Assembly: GCF_905475345.1 (NCBI RefSeq)
Contig: NC_066592.1
Span: forward strand, 2,827,501-2,891,500
Source of the DNA: Vespula vulgaris
Taxonomy: Eukaryota > Arthropoda > Insecta > Hymenoptera > Vespidae
Length of the DNA: 64,000 bases
Direction: 5' to 3'
Shown here: positions 35,167 through 48,773 of the stretch, one piece after another
Numbering within the stretch: the first letter of the stretch is position 1
Layout of the letters: every line of letters begins with the position of its first letter
The notes under the pieces: model-generated
What the model saw: only the letters and a program-made list of their open reading frames with translations
What the model was told of the DNA's origin: nothing
Databases searched by the model: none
Position numbers and translations under genes: made by a program

Positions 35167-37756
35167 TATGATTATTATTTATTTTTAAGCTTCGATATCT
35201 GTATATATATATATGTATATATAGGTACGTATATCGAATATATAAAAAGAATGTACCTCATTTATTTTCTACTATCTCCTCTTTCTTTCTCTCTCTTTTA
35301 TGCAATATTCTTCGTTCTCGAGTTAATTGATCGTTTGAGTGTCACGTTTATCAGACTTCACGTCGAAAAATAGCACGGGATTTAAAAACGACGGCGAGTA
35401 CACATATGAATGTTTTATTTTTATCGATAATATAAAAATTGTCGTAACGATCGTTTACGATTTTTTTTGATAAGCACGTGCTTCGAGGAAAATCGTGATC
35501 GATGAAGAGAAATCGATCAAAATAATTCGATCGAAGATAATTTCGAATAGTGAACGATTGCAGTTCTAATCGTACGAGGTATATTTTGACGAGTAGGGTT
35601 GTTACTGTATTTCCAAAAAAAAAAAATTATAATAAATAATCAAAAAAAAAAGAAAAAGAAAGAAAGAAAGAAGTAAATAAAAAAAAAGGAAAAAAAACAA
35701 ATAAGAAAGAAAGAAAAAAGAAATGTAAAAAATTGTTCTAACATGGCGTTGTCTAGTCTATGTTATACATATATATACATACGCAGCATCCATCTTTCCA
35801 TTTTTCTTTCTTTCCTTTTTTTTCCTTTTCTTTTTTCTCTTTTTTTATATATCATCCAAAAGAAAAGACCTCAGAGCGCAAGGGAGGATGGGGTTAAATT
35901 TGAAAAGTTTTTAAGCGTTTCGTCTCGTCCCCTCCCAACGTCGCGGAAGGAAACTTGCGAAACGAGCGTGTCCTTCGTTCCTGTTTGCCCGTCAGTCATG
36001 TCGTTCTCGTAACTTTCGACGATGATTAACCTGCTGTGACGCTGGAAAATAACATCGTCGACATAGTCTCTGGTTTCTCACCGGAGAAGGAAGATACTTA
36101 TCTTGGCCGTTGCTTCTGTCGAGAAGTTTGGAATCATTGTGATTTCTACGTTTGCATAGCGAGTGACTGTTACTTACTCGGCTTTTACCGAGCAGCTTTT
36201 TAAATTTTTATTAGAGATCGAACGAAAAATTTTCTTTCAAAAAAAGAAAAAGAAAGGAAACGAGTAATATGATAAGAAAAAATATCGATAGAGATAATAC
36301 GATTAATAAGACAAATGTTCTTCTACATTTTCTTATATTTAGAAGTATAAAAATTATTTTGGTACACAAAAAAAAAAAGAAGAAGAAGAAAATAAAATCT
36401 ATACATATATGTACATATGTACATACGTTAGATATAATTTAAGTATCCATTATTCCTCATTAAAATATATATAATTATATCCAAATGGACGAGCAAAATG
36501 TGAAAGAAATCTCTCTCTCTCTCTCTTTTTCATCCCTCTTCTATTTTTTCCTCTCTTTTTCTTTTTCTTTCTCTCTTGCCAAAGAACGTCTCGAGGTTGG
36601 TTGGACAACAGAAAGCGGAAAGTCGTCTTTGGAAAGGACGATTCCGTTTCGTGATAATTGTTATTACCATAACGCCTGTTATAAATGATTCGGAAGATTC
36701 TTCCTCCTTTTGATTGTTATGCCCTGTACTTAATAATATCCTGACGGGAAAAGGACGGGGTAAAAGTCGGAAGACGTCGACGAAATCAGCCGTGAGAGAC
36801 ACCACCACCACCACCACCATTACCACCACCATCACCAAACCCCCACTATCATCCCTTCCATCCTTTTTAACCAGCGCCTTTAAACGTCTTTCAAGTTTTC
36901 AGCTTTGCGCAGCATTCTTATCGAAGTAGAGACGAGCACGAGGGCTCACAGCTGCCTCCCGCCATCGGCAGCCCTTTGTCCCGATAATTAAATCTAACGA
37001 TTGTCATATTTTAATTGTTCTTCTTTACCAACACGACGGACATCAGGGCTGATAGCATAATGACGACGACGAATCTCCGACATCTATCGAGAGGACTAAC
37101 CTCGTTCCTTTCGTACCAATTTTTTCCTTTTTTTCTCATCATCTTCCTTTTCTTTTTCAATTGTATTTTTTTTCCTTTAATTATTCTCTTCCTTCTACGC
37201 GTGACATTTCACATTAACAAATCGTTCCAAGTTACTCACACTCGATTACGATCGAATCCGATTACTATCCTATCCGATCTATTTTTTTTTCATTCGAATC
37301 AATCACGTCAAACTTTTGACGCAACATCGAGAAAAACTACGAATTACTTTTCTTTTCTTTTTTTCATTCAACCAAAAAAAAAAAAAAGACACGATTATTG
37401 CTTGAGAGATTTAGTACATCCTTTCGAGATAATCGCAAACGGCTTTTTCGAACTTTTATATCGGAGATTCCTTTTCATTTTTCGATATTGGAATAATTGC
37501 AAAGAGACGTACGAACGATTATTTTCTTATCTTTCTTTTCGGGATTTAGTTTGGTAATTTTTCGAGAAATATACAGGCTTTGGTGTGTTCGTCCTTTTCT
37601 CACCTTCACGTTACATCTAATGGCTCTCCCATATACCCCCCATATTCTTTCGTTTTCCTTAACCCTTTAACTCCGTTGGCACGACGACTACTTCTTATTC
37701 GAAAAGAACCGTACTTCTCCCACCTTATTCTTCATGAGCACTCAATTTTCCTCGAC

Positions 37757-37837
37757 GACTTTCTCTTCTTCTTCTTCTTCTTTTTCTTCTTCTTCTTCTT
37801 TTTCTTCTTCTTCTTCTTCTTCTTCTTTTTCTTCTGC
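37757..37837. repeat. (TTC)n triplet array
   Basis: TTC triplets are interrupted by TTTTTC units over about 80 bases. The + strand reads as poly-Ser or poly-Phe depending on frame. Confidence 0.95.
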
Positions 37838-38650
37838 TCCTTTTTTTTTGTTCTTCTCTAATGCATCGAGTCGCAGGTGTCAATTTGGTTTGAGTACTCG
37901 TCGAATCCTTGCCAAAACTTATTCTTCTACTTCTTCTTCAATCTTCTTGTGTTTTTTCCTTTGTTTTTTTCTTTCTCTTTATTTTCTTTCTTTCTTGTTC
38001 TTTTTAACTCGTCAATTCTTAACTCGAACTCGTGTCAATTCGTCATTATCGTCGTTTCTTTCCTTCGTTTAGTTTCTTTTTATTTTCTTAAATATATTTA
38101 TATATATATATATTATATATATATATATTATATATATATATACACATGAATATTTTTCATTTATAAAAACATACACTCTTTTTCATTGCCGATTTTTTAT
38201 TTCATGTATTCGAGAGAAAATGTATGTGTATACGTGAGTATGTCGACGTATGCGCGAAAAAGAATTACGAAGAGTTATTTAATGTTTATATAATACCCGT
38301 CGATGTTTAACCTTTTGAACTTTGAAAAAAGCGGAATATTAGAGAAAATATAGGACAAAAACAAATATCTATTTTTTACGTATAAATATGCGCATTTATT
38401 TTTTCTCCGTTTCCTTTTTTTTTCTTCTTCTTCTTCTTCTCTTTTATAGTGTTAAATTCTCTCTGTATATAGTAGTTAATTTAGAATAATTTGATAGCTT
38501 GGAAGGAAAGATACTTCTGTTCGTTTCTGTTGTGTCGCGTGCATGCAAACCCTTGGCCCCGCAATTATCGTTCGTGTAAAAAGCAATCGAAGAAACTCCT
38601 CAGACAGGGTTAACGGAGAAAGGAGGTAGGAGAAAGAGAGATAGAGAGAC

Positions 38651-38651
<1 letters not shown>

Positions 38652-38712
<61 letters not shown>
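38652..38712. repeat. compound (TA)n(GA)n microsatellite
   Basis: A TA run of about 34 bases switches directly to a GA run of about 20 bases. The same TA-to-GA switch occurs at 62221-62269. Confidence 0.95.
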
Positions 38713-38713
<1 letters not shown>

Positions 38714-39582
38714 TAGATAGATAGATAGAGGGTTGGACAATCGGGCAAAGCTTGTCGCCACGTATGTAACCCGCAAAACCAACCCTTGCTTGCCGAGTCC
38801 TTTGTACATACGAAAATACGACGATCTACCTATGCTCGATGCTTCGTTTCTTCTTCGACCCTAACCCCAACTCGTAAGTCACAAAGAATTTTCACTTTTA
38901 CTTTTTGTGCCTTGCTTGTTACATGCTTGGCTTAACTTAGACAGATGGTTAGATAGGTGCTTAAAATCGTTGATAGATCTTTTATTTATTTTTTACTTAT
39001 ATATTTATTCATCTTTCTATTTCTTTTATTTTTGTTCTTCTTTTAATCTATGATCTTCGTACTATTCGATGGATCGTTACAATAGATATGATTTTATTAT
39101 CGAATATATAAAATATGAAAAATATTACAAATATAACGATACAACTATGAGAAAAAATATAATAGATATTTTATTATTAAAACTACATAGGTAATTAAAT
39201 CATTTTATTATACGTATTTATATCGTAGAATATTAAAATTACAATTTCCTTGTTACACTTTTAGATAAATACAGCCGTTATAAATTTCGCTAGTAGGAAT
39301 GTCGATAATTTCTTAATTCCTTGCCGAAGGTACATTCTCGTAGGAAGTTTTGGTGCATCTTTAAGTAAATACACGTAAGGAAAAGGAGGGACCGACAAGC
39401 CTTAATTATGTTGCGAGAGAAGTATAATTAACCGCTACGGGCAAGGGTGACATCGCGACGTAGTTTAAATAATGTACTACGCTGTCTTCCCAGTTCAGGT
39501 CTGGGGCTTCGCGGTTCTCTCGTTTCCACAGCTTGTTACGAGTAAGACGGCCACACCCTTTCCCATCTCACGAAGTGAGACA

Positions 39583-39586
39583 GGTA

Positions 39587-39638
<52 letters not shown>
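39583..39638. repeat. (TA)n microsatellite
   Basis: This TA run of about 55 bases with one TT interruption is among the longest TA tracts here. Confidence 0.95.
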
Positions 39639-39783
39639 CTGATAAATTATAGAAACGATAATTTTCCTTTCAATCCTATTTTTTTTTATTTTTATTTTTT
39701 TGCTTGTTCAACGCAAACGTTATACGACTAAAAACTATCTTAGAATAAAAAGAGGAGCAACATTAGTCTTTTTTTCTTTTTTA

Positions 39784-39787
<4 letters not shown>

Positions 39788-39830
<43 letters not shown>
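39788..39830. repeat. (CT)n microsatellite
   Basis: This is a pure CT run of about 40 bases. Confidence 0.95.
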
Positions 39831-41278
39831 GTTGCTTATAGTTCCATCTTATTAGCATGAATTTAATCAATGCCGTCTTAGGTAAGTTCACGCGGCTGCG
39901 CGGCAAACCAACACATTGTATAAATACAATCATTGTTCATAAATATTCATCCACATTTAATATCGGCCCATTCCACCTTACGGACGAGAGGTAGCTCGAA
40001 AATTTCGTTTAAGTTTTCGAGTAAATCTCTCTCTCTACGGGCTTCCTCTCTCTTATTCCATGACTTATTTTGGATGCGCTAAATTCATGAATTCACCTTG
40101 GCTTGATCGACGGGTTATTCATTAATATAATTATTATCGATATAGAGATACCTTTACTCTCTCTCTCTTTCTTTCTTTTTTTTCATCTCGAAACGTTCGT
40201 CTCGTCGATTTTTTTTTTTTTCGAATAGCCGAACGAGTGGCCTCCTGTATTTTCTAACAAAGAAACGAAGACTTTATTTCCATTCTATTCTTTTCTTCTT
40301 CTTCTTCTTCTTCTTCTTCTTCTTCCTTTTTTTCTTTCTCTTCTTTTTCTTCTTACTCTTCCTCTTTCATTTCCACTTCTTTCATCCGTCCCATTTTTTT
40401 CCTCCTTCGTTGAGATATTTGCACGGGGTTCCTCCCAATTATAATTAACCTTAATAATATTCATTTGCGAGCACTAAAACGAAGTTGTTCGCCTGGCAGG
40501 AGTCGGGCAAAGAGATTATATTAATTAATTTATTAAGATGTACATTTTTAGAGATAGCTATACGCCGTCTCTCATCTATCCCACGTTAAACCGTTTCTCC
40601 ATCTTTTTTTAGCCTACTTCAATTTCGTTGTCCGATCTTCTTATCATTTTAGGGAAAGAGTTTTCTTATAAAATTTCAAGATATTTTCATTGGACCAACC
40701 GAATGTATCTATTATTTCGAGTTACGCCTACGTTTGAGTGATATTGGTTATCGACAAAAGAAAAAAGATTACGATAATAATAAAAAAAAAAAAAAAAAGA
40801 AAAAAAGAAAAGAAAAGGAAAGAAAAACGTACCGACGTGGTATAGACGCAATAATAAAGTGAAAGAAAGAAAAAAAAAAATTGATATATAAGCAGGTATT
40901 AGGCATGTACATAGAGGGTTGTAGATAGGTACTTAGATAGGTTGGTAGATAATGTAGGTATATCGAAAGGATCGAAGAATAATAAAATTGAACGATGTCG
41001 GATGACTGTGGTGGCTTCATTCGTGACGTAATTCCTCTTAGTAACTATCTATGTAGCTGGTACCTGGTAGATATATATCGATAAGGGCGTACTGCTACGG
41101 ACAATATTTAATTAAAGTGAAAACCGAAAATCCGCGGCTATCGTTCAGTGGCCGCACGCTATGGAGGCTGCTATCCGTGGTGACGTTTTTCTCTCTCCGT
41201 ACTTCGGTGTCAAACGCCCACGTTATTGGTAAACTTTCGCCAGTTATTTAATTAACACGACGAGAGAATGAGAGAGTG

Positions 41279-41357
41279 GAAGAGAGAGAGAGAGAGAGAG
41301 AGATAGAGAGAGAAAAAGAATGAGGGAGAGAAAGAGAAAGAGAGAGGGAGAGAGAGG
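41279..41357. repeat. (GA)n purine tract
   Basis: GA units with GAAA and GGGA interruptions run for about 80 bases. Confidence 0.9.
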
Positions 41358-42259
41358 TCGATGAGCCCTATACGCGGTCTACTATACGCGACCAGGTTAA
41401 AATAAGCATTAACGTGGATATCTTTGTAAAATTCATAATTTCATCGATCGGTGCGGAATAAAGCGACCAATTTCGAAGTACCACTCTCATATCGAACACA
41501 GAATGTTTAATAATATAATATATGCTTGTATTTATGTGTCTACGTGTGTACTCCCTTTTTTCTTTTCTTTCTTCTTTTTCTTTTTTTTTTTTTGCTGTTT
41601 ATCATTTACCTTCTTTTTTTTTTTTTCTTTTTGCAATGTTTTATTATTCACATATTTTTAAAAGGAAATCGGATTTGTTGCTCTTGCTTTCTTTTTTTTT
41701 CATTTCGTTTCTCTTTTTTTTTTTTTTAAATCTGACATCGATGCATCCACCAGTCGTTGAATCGTTATCTATTTATACGGATGATATAAGTATTTTTGTT
41801 TTTTAATTTATAATTATTGATTCAAACGTTTTACATTCTACGTAATCGCGTGCGTGCGTGTATGTGCGCGTATCATTCGTATTACTTTTCTAACTAAACG
41901 TATGGTCTCGAAGATAAAATCTCATTTTGGATTTGTTTGGTTCGTAAAATGATATAGTTACGGTGTCGAGTGTATTTCAGCGAATGAGTTTATTCGAAGA
42001 AACGCAGACACGTCGTAGTCTCTTGGAATGGATAAAGATGCTATTAAAGCAGAGGAGAAAGGCAAATTTATGGGAAATTTTGTGGACGATATTGTCGACA
42101 AATCGAACCCACGTAGGAGGAGTAGGACGACACATGCAAATTTGTTCATTCTCATCCCACGGTTACCTTTTTTATTTCGTCATTATAAAAGTTCGAACGC
42201 CCGCGGTTCATTTCTCTGTCTTCTTTCTTTCTTTCTTTCTTTCTTTTACATCTCGAGTT

Positions 42260-42300
<41 letters not shown>

Positions 42301-43672
42301 CTATCTTTTTCTCTGTCTTTCTCTCTCACTCTCTTTCCTACCCTTTCTTTTTTCTTTTCTTTTTTCTTTTACGAGCGATAGCAATATTTCCAAGGATTTT
42401 AACGCGACCGATCTCGTGTTTGGGTTACAGCTGTAAAACGATTTACGATGAAAACAAGCGTCGAAAGAGCAAAAGAGAATGAGAGAGAAAAAGACAGAAA
42501 AAGAGAGAGAGAGAGAGAAATCGAGAACGAAGCAATCAGAATTGATCGGTCGTCGTTATTGCCGGTACTTATTTCCTTTAGGGGATAAATACGAGAAGGA
42601 GAACAGAGAGAACGTTCATTTATGTCGAATAATTATCGATTTATATGAGATCAACGAGCGTTAACTTTGTTCCATCGGAATTTTTGGTACTTTCTTTTCT
42701 TTTCCTTTTACTTGCTCTTTCCTTTTATACTTTCTTTCTTCTTTTTTCTTTTTAGTATTATCATTACTATTATAATAATAATATCGGGAATACATTTCTA
42801 CGTTGTGCATTCCGATAAATGTATATTTTTAACGATCCCATTTTATCACATCGAAAAGTGTTATTTTCACTGAGAAGAAATCCAGGAAGAATCTCACCAT
42901 AACTTATATAGGGTATTTGGAGAATAGAGAAGGCTGTCGCGTGAAAAACATGAGATCCCATATCGGAGCATGAGGATGCTTGGTAATCCCGCAATTTGTA
43001 TTTATTTCCAAGCGCCTATACTTTTTTTTTCCTTCGTTTTTCTTTCTTTCTTTCTTTCTTCTTCTTTCTTTCTTCCTTCTTTTTCCTTTTTTTTCCTTTC
43101 TTTTTCTCCTCCTCCTTTTCCTCCTCCTTCTCCTTCTTTCTCTTTTCTCTTTTTTCCTCGCTACAATAACGACGAAAGATTTCATTCGTTACTTACTTAT
43201 CATTCACGGCTTACTATATTTATAATCGAACCGACAAGAAAATTTATGAAAAGTTTAATGTTTCAAATGTATTCGCATTATTATTTTTGGATCGAATCTT
43301 CTAATATCCGAATTAATTTATTTTCGAATATTCACGTTCTCGATTTATCGGATTTTCTTTTCTTTTCTTTTCTTTTTTTTTTCTTTCTTTCTTTTATTTT
43401 TAAAGTATCAGTGATTATTTAGATTCTTCCTCTTAGAAGCATATACATGTTTTATGAGCTTTAATATTGAATAATAATGAGTTACAGATTATATATATAT
43501 ATATATAACGAGTTGATCAGTAATCCATAGAATTTGATATTTGCGTCGTACGCTCGTACAATATTAATAGTAAAAATATATTTTTCCACCTCGCTGTTAG
43601 AAATCGAAGGAGAATAAAAAGAGTAGTATCGATTTTTCGTCTACCCCAATCTCTCCCCCTCTCTCCCCTTCG

Positions 43673-43707
<35 letters not shown>

Positions 43708-44113
43708 CACCTCTTTCTCTCTTCCTCTCGTTTGATAATGTAAAATATTTCGTAGCAGAAAAACCGACCGATCATGAAGAGTCAATTAATAATACGTTGA
43801 GAGTACCGTGATCTCCATAACTTGGTTATTTTATTGTTAGGCCGCGAGAGACAATGGTGTCCCGTCAATTTATTGAGAACGTTCTTCAACTACTCGAGAA
43901 AATGATTTCACTGCCAGAACTGGACACTATTTCTTTTATCTCGAGATTATTAAATAATAGGTTCGTCCCGTTTAAAAGTTAGAAATAAATTGAATAATTA
44001 AGGGATATTAATGCAGGCACATTATTTCGAGAAATAATTTACGGTAGGATATATAACCACATCGGTTATATACTCGAGAGAGTAACAATCGAGAGAAAGA
44101 GAGAAACATAGAT

Positions 44114-44116
<3 letters not shown>

Positions 44117-44163
<47 letters not shown>

Positions 44164-44177
44164 TGTGTGTGTGTGAG
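44117..44177. repeat. compound (GA)n(GT)n microsatellite
   Basis: A GA run of about 45 bases switches to a GT run of about 14 bases and back to GA. Confidence 0.95.
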
Positions 44178-44356
44178 AGTAAAGGCTTGACTTTGATATT
44201 TGCACGCTATACCTCTCTCCCTCTCTTTCGTCTTGCTATCTTTCGTCCACGATGTGTCTGTTTATTTTAGGTAATTGTAATTTGCTATCTCGTGAGCTGA
44301 GACAACGCTTTACGATGGCAGGAGGAAACCGCGAAGACGTTCCAACCGAAACGATC

Positions 44357-44357
<1 letters not shown>

Positions 44358-44411
<54 letters not shown>
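44358..44411. repeat. (GA)n microsatellite
   Basis: This GA run of about 50 bases is only 180 bases from the GA/GT tract at 44117. Confidence 0.95.
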
Positions 44412-44414
<3 letters not shown>

Positions 44415-45953
44415 AAGTGAGAGAGTCGAGAGGTGCCGTTAATTGTTTTGACACACAGACAAACAGTCGCGATTCCGTCTCTCGATTCCAACGAACATGG
44501 GTTTTCCCTTTTCCTGTATTTCTCATTACTCTCTATTTCTCTCTCTCTCTCTCTCTTTCTCTCTTTTTTCATTCTGGATTATAAAGAAAATTCGAAGGAA
44601 ATTTTAATCCTTTTGATTGCAAGATACGATTCGAACGATCAATTAAATAATATTAAAAAAATAAATATTGACAAGACCGAGAAAGTAACGTGTATGAAAA
44701 CGCCTACGCCATGTTGACCCTACATACACGTAGGTAAAGTCTTTAATTTGTTAACGAATAAATTGCGAATAAATGGATCGGATATTTACATCAATGAGAA
44801 AATCGGTCGAAGATCGTAATTTTAAGGCGTTCAGTAAATACTTTAATTTCTTCCTTTCTTTTCTTCTCTTTACTTTTTTTTTTTTTCTTTTTTCTCTCGT
44901 ATTTCTGGATAGCCTACTTACGAGAAATACTTCATTCTTCTTTCAATAATTGAAGGATATATTAAATTCGATTTTGTTTATATATATATATATATATATA
45001 TATTTCTATTTCAATTGAAAAATAATTTAATAAATCATTTTTAATATCAATGAAGGTAACCTGATGATAAAATATGTACGTACAAATATACTGGGTTATC
45101 TATTTATATAGTACACACACACACATACATATATATATTTTCTTTTTTATTAAAATTCGTTCAAAGGACAAACAGAGATATTTCGATGAAATCGTAGATA
45201 AAGGATCATATAAGTTACGCATACCGAGTTCTAATTCAAATTTCGAAGGCTGCCCTCATACTAGGTCCAGAGACTATCTATACTATCCGGCCACCTTTCC
45301 CCTACATGCGGGCATTCTATTATGCAATTAGAGAGCGAGTTCCTGGAAATTCTAAGGGAACCAAAGCCCAAGGTATATCGCTATCGAACATGACAGGACA
45401 CGGCCGTCCGACACACCCTTTCTTCGTTCGAACTCGTACGGGTCCGATCTATCTCGACGTTACCTTGCTTGCTTATCTCAAAAACATTCTCAATGACCTT
45501 AAGTCAACCAACTACTACTTCGTGATAAATATTATAATCTTAGTGAAATAATTATAAACGGATCAAATTCGTTTCTTCGTCTTTCATTATTAGAAATTTC
45601 TCCATAGAGCTATATAATCGACCAATGAAATCGTTCCTTTTCAACTTAACTAAATACGATCGTATTCGTTAAATTTAAATTCGTATGTGTGTCTGTATAT
45701 ATGTATATATATATATACATATATATATAATACGTATATATATGTTATATATTCCTTATTCTTCCGATACTCCATTTTATACGGATAATAATCATTATTC
45801 GTTGTTGAATTAAGTCAAGCTCCGATATAGAGCATTCAATCTATTCTAACGAGAGCCACGATGGCAAATAATAAAATAAATTCTTTCCAACAGTTTTCAT
45901 CGATCGTTCAGCTAAGAAATAGAGAAACTTCATCTACAGTCTGCATTTGTCTC

Positions 45954-45986
<33 letters not shown>

Positions 45987-46511
45987 TTCTTTTTTTCTCT
46001 TTTTTCTCTTTTTGTTACGAAACGTATTTATGACATATTTTTAGCATCTATCAAAAGGATCTTCCTTTCGCAATGCGCTCGTTCATAACCCTTTATAGAT
46101 TTGCTTATTATACCAATTCCTTTTTAGGATACTTATCGTTCCTTTCGAAATGACTAAACTCAAAGTATACTTACTTACATATGTCATAATGTTAAACGTT
46201 CGAAAGTGAAATATATATGTATATATATATTTCGTTTATGGGATCGCGATCGATCTTGCTTGAAACTTATATTCTCCATTTTACATTCCATATAGAGATT
46301 AAATTATCTTCAATATCGATAATAAAAATGAAAAAAAAAAAACAAGTAGAATGAATGAAAATTTACTTTCTTTAATAATTATAATTTATAATGATAATAA
46401 CGATAATAGTAAGAATAAAAAAAAAGAAAATGAGAATTGATTTGCTTTAATATTTACGTAAGATAATTTTGGTGTCATTGAAAATAAAAATACGCAATAA
46501 TAGATAATAAT

Positions 46512-46529
46512 AGATAGTAATAATAATAA

Positions 46530-46561
<32 letters not shown>

Positions 46562-46567
46562 TAATAA
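46512..46567. repeat. (ATA)n triplet array
   Basis: AAT/ATA triplets run for about 50 bases with minor interruptions. Confidence 0.9.
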
Positions 46568-47051
46568 AGAATAAATAAATGTATTAGACGAGGGATAGCT
46601 CACGTAACATGAATATCCGAGATTTTGAAAGGTCGTGCCGGCTGACCCAGTGCTTTGGGACGGAGGTGGTTTCCACCCTTTTGCCTTACGTTAATTTAAT
46701 AGAAGGGACGCGTACTGCCCTAAACCATCCTTTCCTCGTAACCCTTTCTCACAGGCAGATACGCCAACTTACAAGGGGCGGTTATCAGACATCCCTACGA
46801 ACCTTCAACCCCCTCCTATCTTCTCAAGATTCAGAACTAGCTATCTACCGTCCGAGAATCTATGCTAATATCGTCAGATTAGCTTGAGAAGTGGCAAAAG
46901 GAATCATTCGATCCATTGAAATTTCAATATATTCCTTGTTTCGATATATCTATTTAAACTATTATATGTTCGATATTTTTATATAAACTATTATATATTT
47001 AATATTACATATATATACGATATATTTGAAATAACCATACTTATATATTTA

Positions 47052-47093
<42 letters not shown>

Positions 47094-47394
47094 ATTGCAT
47101 CTTTGTACTAACGTAAGTTTGTAAGACGTAGATGTACTATTATATATTTAATATATATATTATATATTTAAAATATTTATATATATATATATATACGATA
47201 TATTCGAAGTAATCATACTTTATTAACTTATATAATAATTTGTTTTTCGTTGTCTCTTGATCATCTTCGAAAGAGTTTTTTATCGAAAGAGAGAAAGGAA
47301 AAAAGTTTCTTAGAAGTAATGAATTTTTGATTAGCGATTTTAAGCACGATAGTACCGTAGTTATTTTAGATCGGGTTTTGCGGAGAATAGTGGT

Positions 47395-47780
47395 CCAATA
47401 AGGTAAGTAAGGAGGACAACAGTAAACGTAATTTGAATTTCATGGCAGTTTAACGATCTTAATTAGAAAGCTCCTAGCTCCTCGAAGTCGTGGCTCGAGG
47501 CCTCTGGACCTTTAGAGAGGCCTGGAACCTCGATTTTCGTAGCGATTCCTCTCGACTTAACCCGGGCTTATTCAAGTAGAGAAGTAGACGCGTTAAGCCA
47601 GGAGGGGGATCTTAGCCGGTGCTGTTTATTCTCGTATTAACGCGGAACCTAAACTATCCGAAGACAAATCGTGTACACTAGCAGTCCGTGTATAGGAAAA
47701 GCTGACACGTCCGACGACTTGGCTCGTGAACGAGTTAATCGTTCCGAACTGTCTTAACTGTTCTATTCTCGAGTCTTCCT
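47395..47780. other. non-repetitive island, possible regulatory element
   Basis: This repeat-free stretch of about 380 bases has balanced composition, standing between TA-rich DNA and a GA tract. It contains a local near-inverted duplication around 47488-47530 (GAGGCCTCTGG and AGAGAGGCCTGG words). No frame is convincingly coding. Confidence 0.3.
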
Positions 47781-47819
47781 TCTCCTCTCTTTCGGATCGG
47801 TGAAAGTTACTTTAGAGAA

Positions 47820-47821
<2 letters not shown>

Positions 47822-47874
<53 letters not shown>
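47822..47874. repeat. (GA)n microsatellite
   Basis: This is a pure GA run of about 50 bases. Confidence 0.95.
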
Positions 47875-47876
<2 letters not shown>

Positions 47877-48390
47877 CGAGTCTGAAATTTTCGAGGATGA
47901 CGCTGTGGCAACGACTTATCGCTCGTTTATGCAGAAAATAGCTTTTAGATTTTAATCTAAAAAGTATGCGGACTAAAGTCATCGTGTTGTCGTTAAAGAA
48001 AGAAAAGAAAAATAAAAAAAAAAAATGGAAGAAGAGCTACGAGGATGACGAGACACCATTTTTTTTCCCTACCACAAAAAAACGCTTCAAACAATAAGAG
48101 TTCTCGTGAATAGGGAAAGAGAAACAAGATTTATTTTATAATTTTATCTCGACATTTTCGAGTTGCGGTTCGGGTTAACAATAAGTAAGTAGTTAAATAG
48201 ATAGGTAGATGTCTAACAATAAGCTATCTAACTATAGGATTCATTCGCATATATTACTGCACAACACGTAATATCGTCCGAAAATATATCGTTTTAATAT
48301 AGAGCCGTGTTTGCATCACTGGCAAATCCTCCGAAATATCCACTGGCCGGCCGGTCGTTCCTGTCCCTGTGGGGGGTGAATTTCGCACGA

Positions 48391-48432
48391 GAGAGAGAGA
48401 GAGAGAGAGAAAGAGAAAGAGAAAGAGAAATA
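48391..48432. repeat. (GA)n/(GAAA)n purine tract
   Basis: A GA run degrades into GAAA units, about 40 bases. Confidence 0.9.
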
Positions 48433-48695
48433 GAGGGAGAGTGTACGAGGTACTTTGAAAGAGTAGTGGAAGTGGATGCTGCCGGTGGACGACGGCCAAA
48501 GCAGAAACGTTTCGAAGGGTAGTGGAAAAGAGGGATGGAGGTGGAGGAGGAAAAGAAGAAGGAGGATGAGGAAGAGGAGGAAGAGGGAGGGGGTAGCTTG
48601 GTCCCTAAAAGAAACATAAATAAGACAAATAGGGGCGATCGACAATAGAAAATATCGAATGTACAGAATGCTCCATAAATCGGAGGGTGGTTCTG

Positions 48696-48773
48696 AGTGG
48701 TGGTGGTAGTGGTGGCGGTAGTGGTGATAGTGGTGGTGGTGGTGGTGGTGGTGGTGGTGGTTGTAGTGGGGGT
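48696..48773. repeat. (GGT)n triplet array
   Basis: GGT/AGT triplets run for about 78 bases, with ten or so consecutive GGT units in the second half. The - strand frame reads as Pro-rich and the + strand as Gly/Ser-rich, both by-products of the repeat. Confidence 0.95.

Larger units (their letters stand above)
32118..39230. other. non-coding, very microsatellite-dense stretch
   Basis: No coding exon is supported. GA/CT tracts occur at 33252-33279, 33796-33820, 34203-34240, 34305-34342, 34530-34580, 34903-35000 and 35107-35163. CCTA units, TTC triplets and compound TA/GA tracts are also present. A CAC/ACC triplet patch lies at 36802-36838. A short non-repetitive island at about 36895-37010 contains CAGCTG and ATAATTAAAT words. 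The window's longest GA run (about 57 bases) is at 35107. Confidence 0.6.
39240..41275. other. mixed stretch with several non-repetitive islands
   Basis: No coding exon is supported. Balanced, repeat-free islands lie at about 39330-39580, 39875-40120, 40430-40560 and 41090-41260. Several contain TAATTA or ATTTAATTAA homeodomain-type words. They are separated by TA (39583-39638), CT (39788-39830), TTC (40293-40328) and poly(A) (about 40783-40800) tracts. This spacing is typical of clustered cis-regulatory modules, but without comparison that is only inference. Confidence 0.35.
41360..47390. other. non-coding stretch with two possible islands
   Basis: No coding exon is supported. Pyrimidine tracts lie at 41545-41730, 42226-42297, 43020-43155 and 43660-43725, GA tracts at 44117-44177 and 44358-44411, and ATA triplets at 46512-46567. 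Two repeat-free islands of balanced composition, 45220-45480 and 46595-46890, carry open frames of 81 and 92 codons with no recognised family. TA-rich DNA follows at 46920-47230. Confidence 0.5.
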
